From Nocardioides sp. W7 (lineage in GTDB: Bacteria; Actinomycetota; Actinomycetes; Propionibacteriales; Nocardioidaceae), in the NCBI RefSeq assembly GCF_022919075.1, contig NZ_CP095078.1:1178001-1242000 (forward strand): a stretch of DNA of 64,000 bases, in the 5' to 3' direction. Each line of letters opens with the position of its first letter. Positions within the stretch are counted from its first letter, which is position 1. Made by a program: the position numbers and the translations under genes. Shown here in pieces: positions 1 through 9,007 of the stretch. The notes beneath the pieces are model-generated. The model searched no databases. It saw nothing but the letters and a program-made list of their open reading frames with translations, and was not told the DNA's origin.

Positions 1-1692
1 GAGCTCGGAGTCCTGGGCGTAGGTGTTGTTGTTGCCCTGCTGGGTGCGGCCCAGCTCGTCGCCGTGCAGGATCATCGGCACGCCCTGGCTGAGCAGCAGG
101 GTGGCCAGCAGGTTGCGCTGCTCGCGGGCCCGGAACGCCTGGATCTCGGGGTCGTCGGTGGGTCCTTCGACCCCGTGGTTCCAGGACCGGTTGTGGCTCT
201 CGCCGTCGTTGTTGTCCTCGCCGTTCGCCTCGTTGTGCTTCTCGTTGTACGACACCAGGTCGCGCATGGTGAAGCCGTCGTGGGCGGTGACGAAGTTGAT
301 GCTCGCGAACGGCCGGCGCCCGGAGCGCTCGTAGAGGTCGGAGGAGCCGGAGAGCCGCGAGGCGAACTCGCCCAGGGACGGCTCGCCGCGCCAGAAGTCG
401 CGGACCGTGTCGCGGTACTTGCCGTTCCACTCGGTCCACTGCGGCGGGAAGCCGCCGACCTGGTAGCCGCCCGGGCCGACGTCCCACGGCTCGGCGATCA
501 GCTTCACCTGGCTGACCACCGGGTCCTGTTGCACGAGCTCGAAGAACGTCGCCAGCCGGTCGACGTCGTAGAACTCGCGGGCCAGCGCGGAGGCCAGGTC
601 GAAGCGGAAGCCGTCGACGTGCATCTCGGTCACCCAGTAGCGCAGCGAGTCCATGATCAGCTGCAGCGAGTGCGGGTGCCGCACGTTGAGGGTGTTGCCG
701 GTGCCGGTGTAGTCCATGTAGTAGCGCTCGTCGTCCTCGACGAGCCGGTAGTAGGCCTCGTTGTCGATGCCCTTGAAGCTCAGGGTCGGACCCAGGTGGT
801 TGCCCTCCGCGGTGTGGTTGTAGACCACGTCGAGGATCACCTCGATGCCCGCCGCGTGCATCGCCTTGACCATGGCCTTGAACTCCTGGACCTGCTGGCC
901 CAGACCCTGGCCCGCGCGGGTCGCGGTGCTGTAGTCCTCGTGCGGCGCGAAGAAGCCGAGGGTGTTGTAGCCCCAGTAGTTGCGCAGCCCCTTCTCCAGC
1001 AGCGTGTTGTCCTGGACGAACTGGTGCACCGGCATCAGCTCGATCGCGGTGATCCCGAGCTTCTGCAGGTGCGCGGTGATGGCGGGGTGCGCGAGGCCGG
1101 CGTACGTCCCGCGGATCTCCTCGGGGACGTCGGGGTGCAGCTGGGTCAGCCCCTTGACGTGCGCCTCGTAGATGACCGAGTCGTTGTAGGGGATGTTGAG
1201 GCGGCGGTCGCCCTCCCAGTCGAAGAACGGGTTGATGACGACGCCGTGCGTCATGTGCGGCGCGGAGTCCTCGTCGTTGCGGGAGTCCTCGTCGCCGAAG
1301 GTGTAGGAGAACAGGCTCGGGTGCCAGTCCAGCTCGCCACTGGTCGCCTTGGCGTAGGGGTCCAGCAGCAGCTTGTTGGGATTGCAGCGCAGTCCCTGCT
1401 CGGGGTCCCACGGGCCGTGCACGCGGTAGCCGTAGCGCTGACCCGGCTGCACCTGCGGGAGATAGCAGTGCCAGACGTAGGCGTCGACCTCGGTGAGCTC
1501 CAGGCGGGTCTCGACCCCCTCCGCGTCGAACAGGCACAGCTCGACCCGTTCGGCGACCTCGCTGAAGAGGGCGAAGTTGGTGCCGGCGCCGTCGTACGTC
1601 GCACCCAGGGGGTACGCCTCGCCCGGCCAGATCTGCAGCTCGGTCTCCGGCTCGGCGTCAGTGATGGTCGAGCTAGGGGTTCGATCGTTCAA
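1..1692 (-). CDS. glgX: Glycogen debranching enzyme GlgX (3'-truncated by window edge)
   Basis: Cytosolic GH13 isoamylase-type enzyme that hydrolyses alpha-1,6 branches of phosphorylase-limited glycogen. The minus strand encodes an N-terminal early-set domain beginning near [14 protein letters not shown], then a GH13 barrel. The nucleophile motif [12 protein letters not shown] is encoded near 610, the acid/base region [13 protein letters not shown] near 490, and FVTAHDGFT near 280. About 564 codons are present and the family is near 700, so roughly 130-140 C-terminal residues lie outside the window. The chosen start is TTG at 1692, with AGGTGA a few bases upstream; no in-frame ATG or GTG fits better. 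It is transcribed in the same direction as the sigma-factor pair but is separated from it by a hairpin. The function is confident; the start is moderately so. Confidence 0.9.
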   Translation of the reverse strand, partial: MNDRTPSSTITDAEPETELQIWPGEAYPLGATYDGAGTNFALFSEVAERVELCLFDAEGVETRLELTEVDAYVWHCYLPQVQPGQRYGYRVHGPWDPEQGLRCNPNKLLLDPYAKATSGELDWHPSLFSYTFGDEDSRNDEDSAPHMTHGVVINPFFDWEGDRRLNIPYNDSVIYEAHVKGLTQLHPDVPEEIRGTYAGLAHPAITAHLQKLGITAIELMPVHQFVQDNTLLEKGLRNYWGYNTLGFFAPHEDYSTATRAGQGLGQQVQEFKAMVKAMHAAGIEVILDVVYNHTAEGNHLGPTLSFKGIDNEAYYRLVEDDERYYMDYTGTGNTLNVRHPHSLQLIMDSLRYWVTEMHVDGFRFDLASALAREFYDVDRLATFFELVQQDPVVSQVKLIAEPWDVGPGGYQVGGFPPQWTEWNGKYRDTVRDFWRGEPSLGEFASRLSGSSDLYERSGRRPFASINFVTAHDGFTMRDLVSYNEKHNEANGEDNNDGESHNRSWNHGVEGPTDDPEIQAFRAREQRNLLATLLLSQGVPMILHGDELGRTQQGNNNTYAQDSEL

Positions 1693-1726
1693 AACATCAC
1701 CTGCGGCAATCACGGCGGGGAAGGGG

Positions 1727-1758
1727 GGACGCCCCGGAGTACCCGAACCGGGACGTCC
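1727..1758 (-). terminator. Hairpin downstream of the sigma-factor partner gene
   Basis: GGACGCCCCGG (1727-1737) pairs with CCGGGACGTCC (1748-1758) at 10 of 11 positions across a 10-nt loop. It begins about 20 bp after the stop of the minus-strand gene ending at 1778 and lies before glgX. No T tract follows, as is common in high-GC actinobacteria. Confidence 0.5.
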
Positions 1759-1777
1759 GCAACTCCGTGCACAGCCC

Positions 1778-2518
1778 TCAGGAGAGCGGTGTGTCGGACA
1801 GCACCTCGCCGTCCGCGGCGTACGCCGTCGCCCTGGCCGCGTCGACCTCCGCCTCCGTGAGCCCGTCGGGCAGCCAGAACATCGCGAAGCCACCGCCGAC
1901 CGCCGCATCGAACGACTCACCCGCGACCTCGACGCTGACCCGGTCGACCTGCGGCGAGACCTGTAGGACGCCGACGCCGTCGCGGGCGGGGGAGTCGAGC
2001 GTGGCGTGGGAGAAGGTCCAGGTCACGAGGTCGGCGTGCGTCCCGTCGCGCAGATCCTTCAGCCGCCCGGTCACGGCGCTGCGCGGCTGCAGGCGGTCCG
2101 CCTCGCCGCGGAGGGCGCAGATGCCGTAGTGCTCCTCACCGAGGTAGACGGCGACGGTGTCGCCGTCGCGGCGGTCGGCGGCCACCGGCGTCGCCGTCGC
2201 CACCTCGAACCCGAAGTCGCGCAGCTCACTGCCGCACACGCGGCCCACCACGGTGGCCAGGCCGGGCTCCAGGTTCACCATGGCCGGTCCCCACGCGGCG
2301 TACGCCGACGGGGCGAGCGGGGTGCTTCCGGGCGGCATCAGGACCGAGGCGACGACCGCTCCGACCACGCCGACGGCGGCGACGCCCCCGAGCGCGGAGG
2401 TACGGCGGCGCCGGCGGATCCGGTCGCCGCGCGCGACGATCGCCGCCGCGGGCCGGTCCATCGTCAGGTGCGCGGTGCCGGCCGCGAGCTGGTCCTGCAG
2501 CTCAGTGGAGTCGTTCAT
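1778..2518 (-). CDS. Single-pass membrane protein, putative sigma-factor partner
   Basis: This 246-residue protein has a basic cytoplasmic stretch ([10 protein letters not shown] near residues 31-40) followed by one hydrophobic segment at about 43-61, giving a short cytosolic N-terminus and a roughly 180-residue exterior domain. Its start overlaps the stop of the upstream ECF sigma gene (ATGA), so the two are translationally coupled. That arrangement is typical of anti-sigma factors, but no HxxxCxxC zinc anti-sigma motif is visible. The exterior domain contains two cysteines (VCGSEL and ICALR contexts) and resembles nothing I can name. An anti-sigma or sensor role is inferred from position and topology only. 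Confidence 0.75.
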   Translation of the reverse strand: MNDSTELQDQLAAGTAHLTMDRPAAAIVARGDRIRRRRRTSALGGVAAVGVVGAVVASVLMPPGSTPLAPSAYAAWGPAMVNLEPGLATVVGRVCGSELRDFGFEVATATPVAADRRDGDTVAVYLGEEHYGICALRGEADRLQPRSAVTGRLKDLRDGTHADLVTWTFSHATLDSPARDGVGVLQVSPQVDRVSVEVAGESFDAAVGGGFAMFWLPDGLTEAEVDAARATAYAADGEVLSDTPLS

Positions 2519-3018
2519 GACTGTGTCCTCTCGGAGTGGGTGAGGTGCGAGCGGAGCGTCGCGATCGCCTTGTGGAGCTGGGAGGCGACCGTGCCGGGAG
2601 CGATGCCGAGGTGGTCGGCGGTCTGCTGGGTGCTGAGGTCCAGGAGGTAACGGAGCACCACCACGTCACGCTGCCGGGGCGGCAGCCGATGCAGGGCCGT
2701 CATCAGGTCCGTCCGGTCCGCGGCGTCGGCCTGCACCCCGTCCGGCGGCGTCGCCGTCGGCGCCTCGCGCCGCCGGCGCCGCCACGACGAGATGGTGGCG
2801 TTGACCGCCGTGCGGACGACCCAGGCCTCGGGCCGCTCCAGCGTGCGCACCTTGCCCCAGTGCGACCAGGCCCGGGCGAAGGCCTCGGCCACCGCCTCCT
2901 CGGCCTCGTCGGGACGCAGTCCGGACGCGACCACGGCCCGCAGGCACCGGTCCCGGCTCGTCAGGTAGAACCGGGTGAATTCGCTCTCGCTCACACCCAG
3001 ACGACGCACGAGCGCCAT
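2515..3018 (-). CDS. ECF RNA polymerase sigma factor (SigE-like family)
   Basis: A 167-residue sigma factor with only regions 2 and 4. Region 2 contains the AFARAWSHW and PEAWVVRTAVN motifs. Region 4 contains LPPRQRDVVVLRYL followed by the helix-turn-helix STQQTADHLGIAPGTVASQL. It would direct RNA polymerase to a stress- or signal-specific promoter set. The length is normal for compact ECF factors. The gene is coupled by a 4-bp overlap to the downstream membrane protein, its likely regulator, and is divergent from the acyl-CoA dehydrogenase at 3148. I could not identify a target promoter. Confidence 0.9.
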   Translation of the reverse strand: MALVRRLGVSESEFTRFYLTSRDRCLRAVVASGLRPDEAEEAVAEAFARAWSHWGKVRTLERPEAWVVRTAVNATISSWRRRRREAPTATPPDGVQADAADRTDLMTALHRLPPRQRDVVVLRYLLDLSTQQTADHLGIAPGTVASQLHKAIATLRSHLTHSERTQS

Positions 3019-3147
3019 GATCGCTTGCCTCTGCCGCGAGATTCGTGGGAACTCCTCGGCACGTTTCGCGACCGTCGCGTTCCGATGCCGCGAGGTGGTG
3101 GGGGCAACCGTGCCCCGACCTGGTTACCTGCCAGTAGGATCGCCGTC

Positions 3148-4293
3148 ATGAAGCGCGAGATCTACGACGAGGACCACGAGGCGTTCCGGGCATCGGTCAA
3201 GGAGTTCCTCGACCGGTCGGTCATCCCGCACGTCGAGCAGCACGCCGCCGACAAGGCCATCCCGCGGGAGTTCTGGCGGGAGGCCGGCAAGCAGGGCCTG
3301 CTCGGCCTGGAGATCCCCGAGGAGTACGACGGCGCCGGCGCGGGCGACTACCGCTTCAACGCCGTCCTGCTCGAGGAGTTGAACAAGGTGAACGCGGCGC
3401 TCGGCTCGTGCGTGGGCATCCACGCCGACATCACCGCGCCGTACCTGGTCGAGCTCGGCACCGAGGAGCAGAAGAAGCGCTGGCTGCCCGGCGTGGCCGC
3501 CGGCGAGATCCTGCTCGCCATCGGCATGACCGAGCCCTCCGGCGGCTCGGACCTGGCCGCGCTGAAGACCACCGCGGTGCGCGACGGCGACGACTGGGTC
3601 ATCAACGGCTCCAAGACCTTCATCACCAACGGCTACTCCGCCGACCTGGTGATCGTGGCCGCCCGGACGTCGCCCGAGAAGAAGGCCCGCGGCATCACGC
3701 TCTTCGCCGTCGACACGACCGCGCCCGGGTTCAGTCGCGGCCGCAAGCTCGACAAGGTCGGCCAGGACGAGTCGGACACCGCCGAGCTGTTCTTCGAGAA
3801 CCTTCGGGTGACCGACGCCGAGATCGTCGGTCAGCTCGACGGCGGCTTCATCCACATGATGCAGAAGCTGCCGCAGGAGCGGCTCGGCTGCGCGATCAGC
3901 AACGTGGCGCACGCCAAGCAGATCCTCGAGGAGACGATCCAGTACGCCAAGGACCGCAAGGCGTTCGGGCAGTCGATCGGCAACTTCCAGCACAACAAGT
4001 TCCTGCTCGCCGAGCAGGTCACCGCCATCGAGGTCGCCGAGGCGTTCATCGACCGCTGCGTCATCCAGCACAACGCGGGCGCGCTGTCCCCGGTCGACGC
4101 CGCCAAGGCCAAGTGGTGGAGCTCGCAGGTCCAGAACGACGTCCTCGACCACTGCGTCCAGCTGCACGGGGGCTATGGCTTCATGAACGAGTACCGCGTC
4201 GCCCGCGCCTGGCGCGACGCCCGCGTCTCCAAGATCTGGGCCGGCTCCAACGAGATCATGAAGGAGCTCATCGGCCGCGAGCTGGGCCTGTAG
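3148..4293 (+). CDS. Acyl-CoA dehydrogenase, long-chain type
   Basis: FAD-dependent alpha,beta-dehydrogenation of acyl-CoA in beta-oxidation. The 381 residues cover the N-terminal helical domain, the beta domain (IGMTEPSGGSDLAALKT near 125-140 and VINGSKTFITNGY near 151-163) and the C-terminal helical domain. The canonical MCAD-type catalytic Glu near the C-terminus is absent: the motif reads WAGSNEIMKELI with Ala at about 365. A Glu is present in LPQERLG (E244), the alternative base position used by long-chain and isovaleryl-CoA dehydrogenases. The C-terminal motif NEIMKELIGRE also favours the long-chain type. The start is supported by a -10 box TAGGAT (3135-3140) seven bases before the ATG, implying a leaderless transcript. 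The physiological substrate is unknown. Confidence 0.9.
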   Translation: MKREIYDEDHEAFRASVKEFLDRSVIPHVEQHAADKAIPREFWREAGKQGLLGLEIPEEYDGAGAGDYRFNAVLLEELNKVNAALGSCVGIHADITAPYLVELGTEEQKKRWLPGVAAGEILLAIGMTEPSGGSDLAALKTTAVRDGDDWVINGSKTFITNGYSADLVIVAARTSPEKKARGITLFAVDTTAPGFSRGRKLDKVGQDESDTAELFFENLRVTDAEIVGQLDGGFIHMMQKLPQERLGCAISNVAHAKQILEETIQYAKDRKAFGQSIGNFQHNKFLLAEQVTAIEVAEAFIDRCVIQHNAGALSPVDAAKAKWWSSQVQNDVLDHCVQLHGGYGFMNEYRVARAWRDARVSKIWAGSNEIMKELIGRELGL

Positions 4294-4420
4294 CACGCAC
4301 CTCGCGGCGTTGTCGTCGGTCGACGGCCACCAGCAGGCCGCCTTCCCTCCTCCGCCTGGCGATGCACGCACTCCAGGCCCAGCTCGTCTCGACTTCGCCC
4401 AGGAGTGCGACGATGCCGTG

Positions 4421-5149
4421 GTGACCGACGCACAGCCGCTGCACACGTGGCGCCACGCCGACGAGCCGCACGAGACCGGGCTCAACAACCGCCTGAACTG
4501 GCTGCGTGCCGGCGTCCTCGGCGCCAACGACGGGATCGTCTCGACCGCGGGCATCGTGATGGGCGTCGCCGGCGCGACCACCGACCGCAACGCGATCCTG
4601 GTGGCAGGCGTGGCCGGACTGGCGGCGGGTGCGCTGAGCATGGGCGCGGGGGAGTACGTCTCGGTCAGCACCCAGCGTGACTCCGAGCTCGCGCTGCTGG
4701 CCGAGGAGCGGCGCGAGCTCGCCGAGGAGCCGGCCGACGAGCTCGCGGAGCTCGCCGCGCTCTACGTCGACCGCGGTCTCACCGAGGACCTGGCGCTCCA
4801 GGTCGCCGAGCAGCTCACGGCGTACGACGCCCTCGGGGCGCACGCCGAGGTCGAGCTCGGCATCGACCCCGACGACATCACCAGCCCGTGGAACGCCGCG
4901 ATCGCGTCGACACTGTCTTTCACGCTCGGGGCGCTGCTGCCGCTGCTCACGATCACCCTGGTCGTCGCCGACGCGCGGATCTGGGTCACCGTCGTCTCGG
5001 TCCTGCTCGCCCTGGCCCTGACCGGCTGGGCCAGCGCGAGGTTCGGCTACGGGCCGACCGGTCGCGCGGTGGTGCGCAACGTCGTCGGCGGTGCGTTCGC
5101 GATGGCGATCACCTACGGCGTGGGGTCGCTGCTGGGGACGCAGGTCTGA
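4421..5149 (+). CDS. VIT/CCC1-family iron or manganese transporter
   Basis: Integral membrane protein of about 242 residues in the VIT1/CCC1 family, which moves Fe2+ or Mn2+ across membranes. The N-terminal motifs NRLNWLRAGVLGANDGIVS and AALSMGAGEYVSVS-like (GALSMGAGEYVSVS) are family hallmarks. They are followed by an acidic cytosolic helical region (about residues 85-145, rich in E and D) and three more membrane segments (SFTLGALLPLL, VTVVSVLLALALTGW, VVGGAFAMAITYGVGSL). The start is uncertain: GTG at 4421 has a weak -10 (GACGAT) six bases upstream, while the adjacent GTG at 4418 and farther upstream codons are possible. It is convergent with the gene ending at 5160. The metal specificity cannot be read from the sequence. 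Confidence 0.85.
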   Translation: MTDAQPLHTWRHADEPHETGLNNRLNWLRAGVLGANDGIVSTAGIVMGVAGATTDRNAILVAGVAGLAAGALSMGAGEYVSVSTQRDSELALLAEERRELAEEPADELAELAALYVDRGLTEDLALQVAEQLTAYDALGAHAEVELGIDPDDITSPWNAAIASTLSFTLGALLPLLTITLVVADARIWVTVVSVLLALALTGWASARFGYGPTGRAVVRNVVGGAFAMAITYGVGSLLGTQV

Positions 5150-5159
5150 GAGCGCTCCG

Positions 5160-5588
5160 TCACGGTCCCGCTCCCACCTCGCCCGCCTCGGCGTGATGGT
5201 CGGCGGCACGCAGCGCCTGCACCGCGGTCTCGACCGCGCGGAGGGTGTGGGGTACGGCGAACCGATGCTCCGACACCCGGTGCATCCGGACCCGCACCTG
5301 GGTCGGCGGCGCGGTGTCGAGCGTCTCCAGGTCGACGGTCGCCCGGAATCCCCAGGTGGCGAAGCGCGGTATCCAGTGGATGTCCACCGAGTCGGCCACC
5401 TGCTCGCGCAGCCAGGAACCGGCCCGCAGTCGGGCGCGGCCAGGGGTGCGCTCCTGCACCTGGAAGCGAGCGGCGACGAAGGCGTCGACGAGGGCCGCCA
5501 CGGCCACCTCGGACGGCGCGGACGTCGTGACCGTGAGGGTGGGGGTCCAGTAGTGGTGCGGCTTGAGCCGCCGTTCCCTGTCGCGCAT
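5160..5588 (-). CDS. Conserved hypothetical protein, 142 aa
   Basis: Soluble-looking protein with no signal peptide or membrane segment and no family I recognise. The sequence alternates charged and hydrophobic residues and contains HHYWTPTLTV near the N-terminus and VDIHWIPRFATWGFRAT in the middle. The ATG at 5588 is preceded by GAGGAC; the frame stays open to 5765, but that extension is Arg/Gly-rich and typical of non-coding high-GC frames. It lies downstream of the membrane protein ending at 5722 on the same strand, with a 133-bp gap in which I see no gene. Confidence 0.65.
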   Translation of the reverse strand: MRDRERRLKPHHYWTPTLTVTTSAPSEVAVAALVDAFVAARFQVQERTPGRARLRAGSWLREQVADSVDIHWIPRFATWGFRATVDLETLDTAPPTQVRVRMHRVSEHRFAVPHTLRAVETAVQALRAADHHAEAGEVGAGP

Positions 5589-5721
5589 GTCCTCGCAAGC
5601 CTCGGCCGATCGTCGGCCGCACCTCGGCCCGGGAGCCGTACTCTGCCCAGGGTTACGCCGAGGCAATCGTGCGGGTCGTCCACGAGCGCCGACCTGTCGG
5701 ACCCCAGGGACGGCCGAGCCA

Positions 5722-6153
5722 TCAGCTCTTCGGCGCCCGCCCGGCCCGCCCGCGCCACCGGGCATCCCGGTGGGCGGCGACCAACGACACCACGGCCAGC
5801 GAGAGCACCGGCGTGACCAGGAGCGCCCCGCCCAGCCACCGGGCGCCGGACTCGGTCCGGGGGCCGCGTCGAGCCAGCGGATCGGAGACGACGTCCGGAG
5901 CCACCAGCGCGGTGAGCGAGAGCGCCAGCCAGAACCCCACGCAGGTCGCGGCCACCAGCCACCCGAGCGGGCGCCACCAGCGCTCCGGACTCAGGAAGAA
6001 CGCGGACAGTCCGCCGAGGGCGAGGGTGGCGACGCCCAGGATCAGCCACATCGCCGGGTGGTCGGGCCCGTTGCCGAGCACGGTGCCGAGGGCCAGGCCG
6101 ACCAGCAGTGCGACGGCGCTGACGGCGTAGAGCCAGCCGTAGAGACGGGTCAC
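5722..6153 (-). CDS. Four-helix membrane protein coupled to a small alarmone synthetase
   Basis: A 143-residue protein with about four hydrophobic segments: WLYAVSAVALLVGLALGTVL, WLILGVATLALGGLSAFFL, GWLVAATCVGFWLALSLTALV and ALLVTPVLSLAVVSLVAA. It ends in a basic tail. The GTG start overlaps the stop of the upstream alarmone synthetase gene in a GTGA, so it is translated from the same message. I recognise no catalytic motif or named family. The coupling suggests a shared function, but the role (transport, membrane anchoring of the synthetase, or control of its toxicity) is not determined by the sequence. Confidence 0.75.
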   Translation of the reverse strand: MTRLYGWLYAVSAVALLVGLALGTVLGNGPDHPAMWLILGVATLALGGLSAFFLSPERWWRPLGWLVAATCVGFWLALSLTALVAPDVVSDPLARRGPRTESGARWLGGALLVTPVLSLAVVSLVAAHRDARWRGRAGRAPKS

Positions 6154-6887
6154 GGCGCCGGAGGTCTCGGCGCACCCATCCGGCGCAGCGAGTCCACCAG
6201 CTCCTCGGCCGGGACGGAGTCGTCGTGGCGCAGCTTGGTGAGCACCGACGTGGGCAGCACGTCGAGCCCGCGCACCTCCTGGTGCAGCCGCTCCATCGTG
6301 GTGTCGAGGGTGAACGCCGTGTCGGCCGCGTCGCGCAGGCCGTCGAGCAGCTCGGCCGGGATCTCGCGGCGGTACTTGTAGTAGATCTTGTGCTCCAGAC
6401 TCGCCCAGAAGTCCATCGCGACCGTGCGGAGCTGGACCTCCACCACGACCGGCACCACCCCGCCGGACAGGAACACCGGGACCTCCACCAGCACGTGCAG
6501 GCTGCGGTAGCCGTTCGCCTTCGGCTCGACGATGTAGTCGCGGACCTGGATCGTCCGGATGTCGCCCTGGGCGGTCAGCAGGTCGAAGACCTGGTAGACG
6601 TCGGAGACGAAGCTGCAGGTCACCCGGACGCCCGCGATGTCGGTGACCCGCTGGCGGACCTCGTCGTAGGCCGCCGGCCCCTCGAGGTCGATGCCCTTGC
6701 GCTCGATCTTCTCGATCAGGCTCTCGTGGGTCTTGAGCCGCGAGGTGACGTTCTCGATCGGGTTGTAGTCGTGCAGGTGGGTGAACTCGTCGCGCAGGAT
6801 GCTCAGCTTGGTGACCACCTCGTCCATGCCGAACTTGTGCTCCAGAAGGAACCTGCGGAACTCGTCGTCCCAGAGCGCCACGGTCAC
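6150..6887 (-). CDS. Small alarmone synthetase, RelA/SpoT-domain GTP pyrophosphokinase
   Basis: Single-domain (p)ppGpp synthetase of 245 residues with no HD hydrolase, TGS or ACT domain. ATP-side motifs are NVTSRLKTHESLIEK (46-60) and DIAGVRVTC (83-91). The G-loop is NGYRSLHV (125-132, with the stacking Tyr127), and the metal and catalytic region is VEVQLRT..DFWASLEHK (149-167), including E150. All expected synthetase residues appear intact. It would transfer pyrophosphate from ATP to GTP or GDP. The start is GTG at 6887, with -10 TACGCT six bases upstream on the minus strand, implying a leaderless transcript. It is followed by a coupled membrane protein and is divergent from thpR. Confidence 0.9.
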   Translation of the reverse strand: MTVALWDDEFRRFLLEHKFGMDEVVTKLSILRDEFTHLHDYNPIENVTSRLKTHESLIEKIERKGIDLEGPAAYDEVRQRVTDIAGVRVTCSFVSDVYQVFDLLTAQGDIRTIQVRDYIVEPKANGYRSLHVLVEVPVFLSGGVVPVVVEVQLRTVAMDFWASLEHKIYYKYRREIPAELLDGLRDAADTAFTLDTTMERLHQEVRGLDVLPTSVLTKLRHDDSVPAEELVDSLRRMGAPRPPAP

Positions 6888-6951
6888 CCGGCCAGCGTAC
6901 GCACGGAAACTGGCAGGTCCCTGTGCCCCCTCCCGGCCTAGGATCCGGGCG

Positions 6952-7515
6952 ATGCGGATGTTCGCGGCTGTGGTGCCACCCGAGGAGGTCGTCGCCGACC
7001 TCGACGCCTTCCTGGACGTACGACGCGCTGCCGGCCCGTTCCGCTGGGCACCGGTCGAGCAGCTGCACGTGACCGTGGGGTTCTACGCCGACGTGCCGGA
7101 GCGGTCGCTCGACGACCTGGTCGAGCGGCTCGGCCGGGCCGCGGGCCGGCGTACCCCCTTCGAGACGCGGGTGGCCGGCGGCGGCGCGTTCCCGCACGTC
7201 GCCGGAGCTCGGGTGCTCTGGGCCGGACTGGTCCTCGACGACGAGGCGCGCACCGAGCTGGACCGGCTCGCGACCGGGGCCCGCGCGGCGGCGAGCCGGG
7301 CCGGCGCCGTCGTCGACGGCCAGCGGTTCCGCCCGCACGTGACGCTCGCCCGGCTGCGCCACCCCGACGACGTCAGCGACTGGGTGAAGCTGCTCGACGG
7401 ATACGCCGGCCCCGCGTGGCCCGTCGACCGGCTGAGCCTGGTCGCGTCGTACCTCGGCGAGGGCCCGCGCGGCCGGCCGCGCTACGAGACGGTGGCCGAG
7501 CTCGCGCTGGGCTGA
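6952..7515 (+). CDS. thpR: RNA 2',3'-cyclic phosphodiesterase ThpR
   Basis: Member of the 2H phosphoesterase superfamily that opens 2',3'-cyclic phosphate RNA ends. The two HxTx catalytic motifs are visible as LHVTVGF (about residues 39-45) and HVTLARL (about 131-137). The 187-residue length is normal for the family. The ATG at 6952 is preceded by TAGGAT (6939-6944) with a 7-nt gap, which supports both the start and a leaderless transcript. An earlier ATG in the same frame lies inside the divergent gene and is rejected. It stands alone between the alarmone synthetase and the transhydrogenase operon. Confidence 0.88.
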   Translation: MRMFAAVVPPEEVVADLDAFLDVRRAAGPFRWAPVEQLHVTVGFYADVPERSLDDLVERLGRAAGRRTPFETRVAGGGAFPHVAGARVLWAGLVLDDEARTELDRLATGARAAASRAGAVVDGQRFRPHVTLARLRHPDDVSDWVKLLDGYAGPAWPVDRLSLVASYLGEGPRGRPRYETVAELALG

Positions 7516-7581
7516 ATCGCCGCTCCCGGCGCCGCGTGTTCCCGGCCCCCGGCGTCGGCGCCATGGCCTAGGTTGACCGGG

Positions 7582-8703
7582 ATGAGAATCGCGGTCGTTC
7601 GGGAGACCCGTGAGGGTGAGGCGCGGGTCGCGCTGGTGCCCGAGCTGGTCGGCAAGCTGACGGCGCTGGGGTACGACGTGGACGTCGAGCCCGGCGCCGG
7701 TCGTCGCGCGCTCATCAGCGACGAGGAGTACCTCGACGCAGGCGCCGGCATCGACGACGCCGCCCTCGCCAACGCCGACCTGGTCGTCGCGGTGCAGCCG
7801 CTGACGCCCGAGCAGGTCCGCCGCCTGCGCGAGGGCGCGGCCACGGTCTCGTTCCTGCCGACCACCCAGGAGCTCGGCCTGGTCGCCGACCTGCGCGACG
7901 TCGGGGCCACCGCGTTCGCGATGGAGCTGGTGCCGCGGATCTCGCGGGCCCAGAGCATGGACGCGCTGTCCTCGCAGGCGCTGGTCGCCGGCTACCGAAG
8001 CGCGGTCGTCGCGGCCGGGATGCTGCGCCGCTTCTTCCCGCTCAACATGACGGCCGCCGGCACCGTCCCGCCCGCCGAGGTCGTCGTGCTCGGCGCCGGC
8101 GTGGCCGGGTTGCAGGCGATCGCGACGGCCCGCCGGCTCGGTGCCGTCGTCAAGGCGTACGACGTCCGCCCGGCCGCCGCCGAGGAGATCCGGTCGATGG
8201 GGGCGCAGGCGATCGACCTCGACCTCCCCGCGCTGGACGGGGCGGGCGGCTACGCCCGCGAGATGACCGAGGACCGGGCGGCCCGCCAGATGCAGCTGCT
8301 GGCGCCGTACGTCGCGGCCGCCGACGCCCTGATCACCACCGCCGCCGTGCCGGGGCGCATCGCGCCGGTGCTGGTCAGCGCCGCGATGGTGGAGGCGATG
8401 CGGCCGGGCTCGGTGGTGGTCGACATGGCCGCCGAGAGCGGTGGCAACGTCGAGGGCGCGGTCGCCGGCGAGGTGGTCCGGATCGGCAACGCCCAGGTCT
8501 GGGGCGGGCGCAACGTCGCCGCGCAGATGCCCGGTCCGGCGTCCCGGCTCTACGCCCACAACATCGTCCAGCTCATCACCCTGATGACCGCCGACGGCGT
8601 CCTGGCGCCCGACCTCGACGACGAGATCCTGGCCGGCTGCTGCGTCACCCGCGCCGGCCGGATCCTGCACGAGCCGACCCGGCTGCTGGTGGAGGGACCG
8701 TGA
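7582..8703 (+). CDS. pntAA: NAD(P) transhydrogenase alpha subunit, part 1 (NAD-binding domain I)
   Basis: Soluble NAD(H)-binding subunit of the proton-translocating transhydrogenase, which uses the proton gradient to make NADPH from NADH. The sequence begins MRIAVVRETREGEARVAL, typical of the alanine dehydrogenase/PntA fold, and carries the Rossmann motif VVLGAGVAGLQAIATA. The hinge-side signature MDALSSQALVAGYRS is present near residues 130-144. At 373 residues it lacks the membrane part, which is encoded separately downstream, as is usual in actinobacteria and alphaproteobacteria. The ATG at 7582 has TAGGTT (7569-7574) seven bases upstream (leaderless). First gene of a three-gene operon. 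Confidence 0.93.
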   Translation: MRIAVVRETREGEARVALVPELVGKLTALGYDVDVEPGAGRRALISDEEYLDAGAGIDDAALANADLVVAVQPLTPEQVRRLREGAATVSFLPTTQELGLVADLRDVGATAFAMELVPRISRAQSMDALSSQALVAGYRSAVVAAGMLRRFFPLNMTAAGTVPPAEVVVLGAGVAGLQAIATARRLGAVVKAYDVRPAAAEEIRSMGAQAIDLDLPALDGAGGYAREMTEDRAARQMQLLAPYVAAADALITTAAVPGRIAPVLVSAAMVEAMRPGSVVVDMAAESGGNVEGAVAGEVVRIGNAQVWGGRNVAAQMPGPASRLYAHNIVQLITLMTADGVLAPDLDDEILAGCCVTRAGRILHEPTRLLVEGP

Positions 8704-8710
8704 GCGTTCC

Positions 8711-9007
8711 ATGAGCGAGCCCGTCGTCTGGTTGACGATCTTCCTGCTGAGCGTGTTCGTCGGCGTCGAGGTGATCGCGAAGGTCTCCTCGACCCTGCAC
8801 ACCCCGCTGATGTCGGGCGCCAACGCCATCCACGGCGTGATCCTGCTCGGCGCCGTCATCGTGACCGGCTCCACCGAGAGCACGGTCGCGCTGGTCGTCG
8901 GCCTGGTCGCGATCGTGCTGGCCGCCGTCAACATGATCGGCGGGTTCGTGGTGACCGACCGGATGCTGCAGATGTTCGTACGCCGCAAGCCGGGAGGCGG
9001 GAAGTGA
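8711..9007 (+). CDS. pntAB: NAD(P) transhydrogenase alpha subunit, part 2 (membrane part)
   Basis: A 98-residue membrane subunit with three to four hydrophobic helices (VWLTIFLLSVFVGVEVIA, AIHGVILLGAVIVTGS, TVALVVGLVAIVLAAVNMIGGFVV). It supplies the alpha-side part of the proton channel; the motif SGANAIHGVILLGA is characteristic of PntA domain II. It lies 7 bp after pntAA, and its stop overlaps the GTG start of pntB. Confidence 0.93.
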   Translation: MSEPVVWLTIFLLSVFVGVEVIAKVSSTLHTPLMSGANAIHGVILLGAVIVTGSTESTVALVVGLVAIVLAAVNMIGGFVVTDRMLQMFVRRKPGGGK

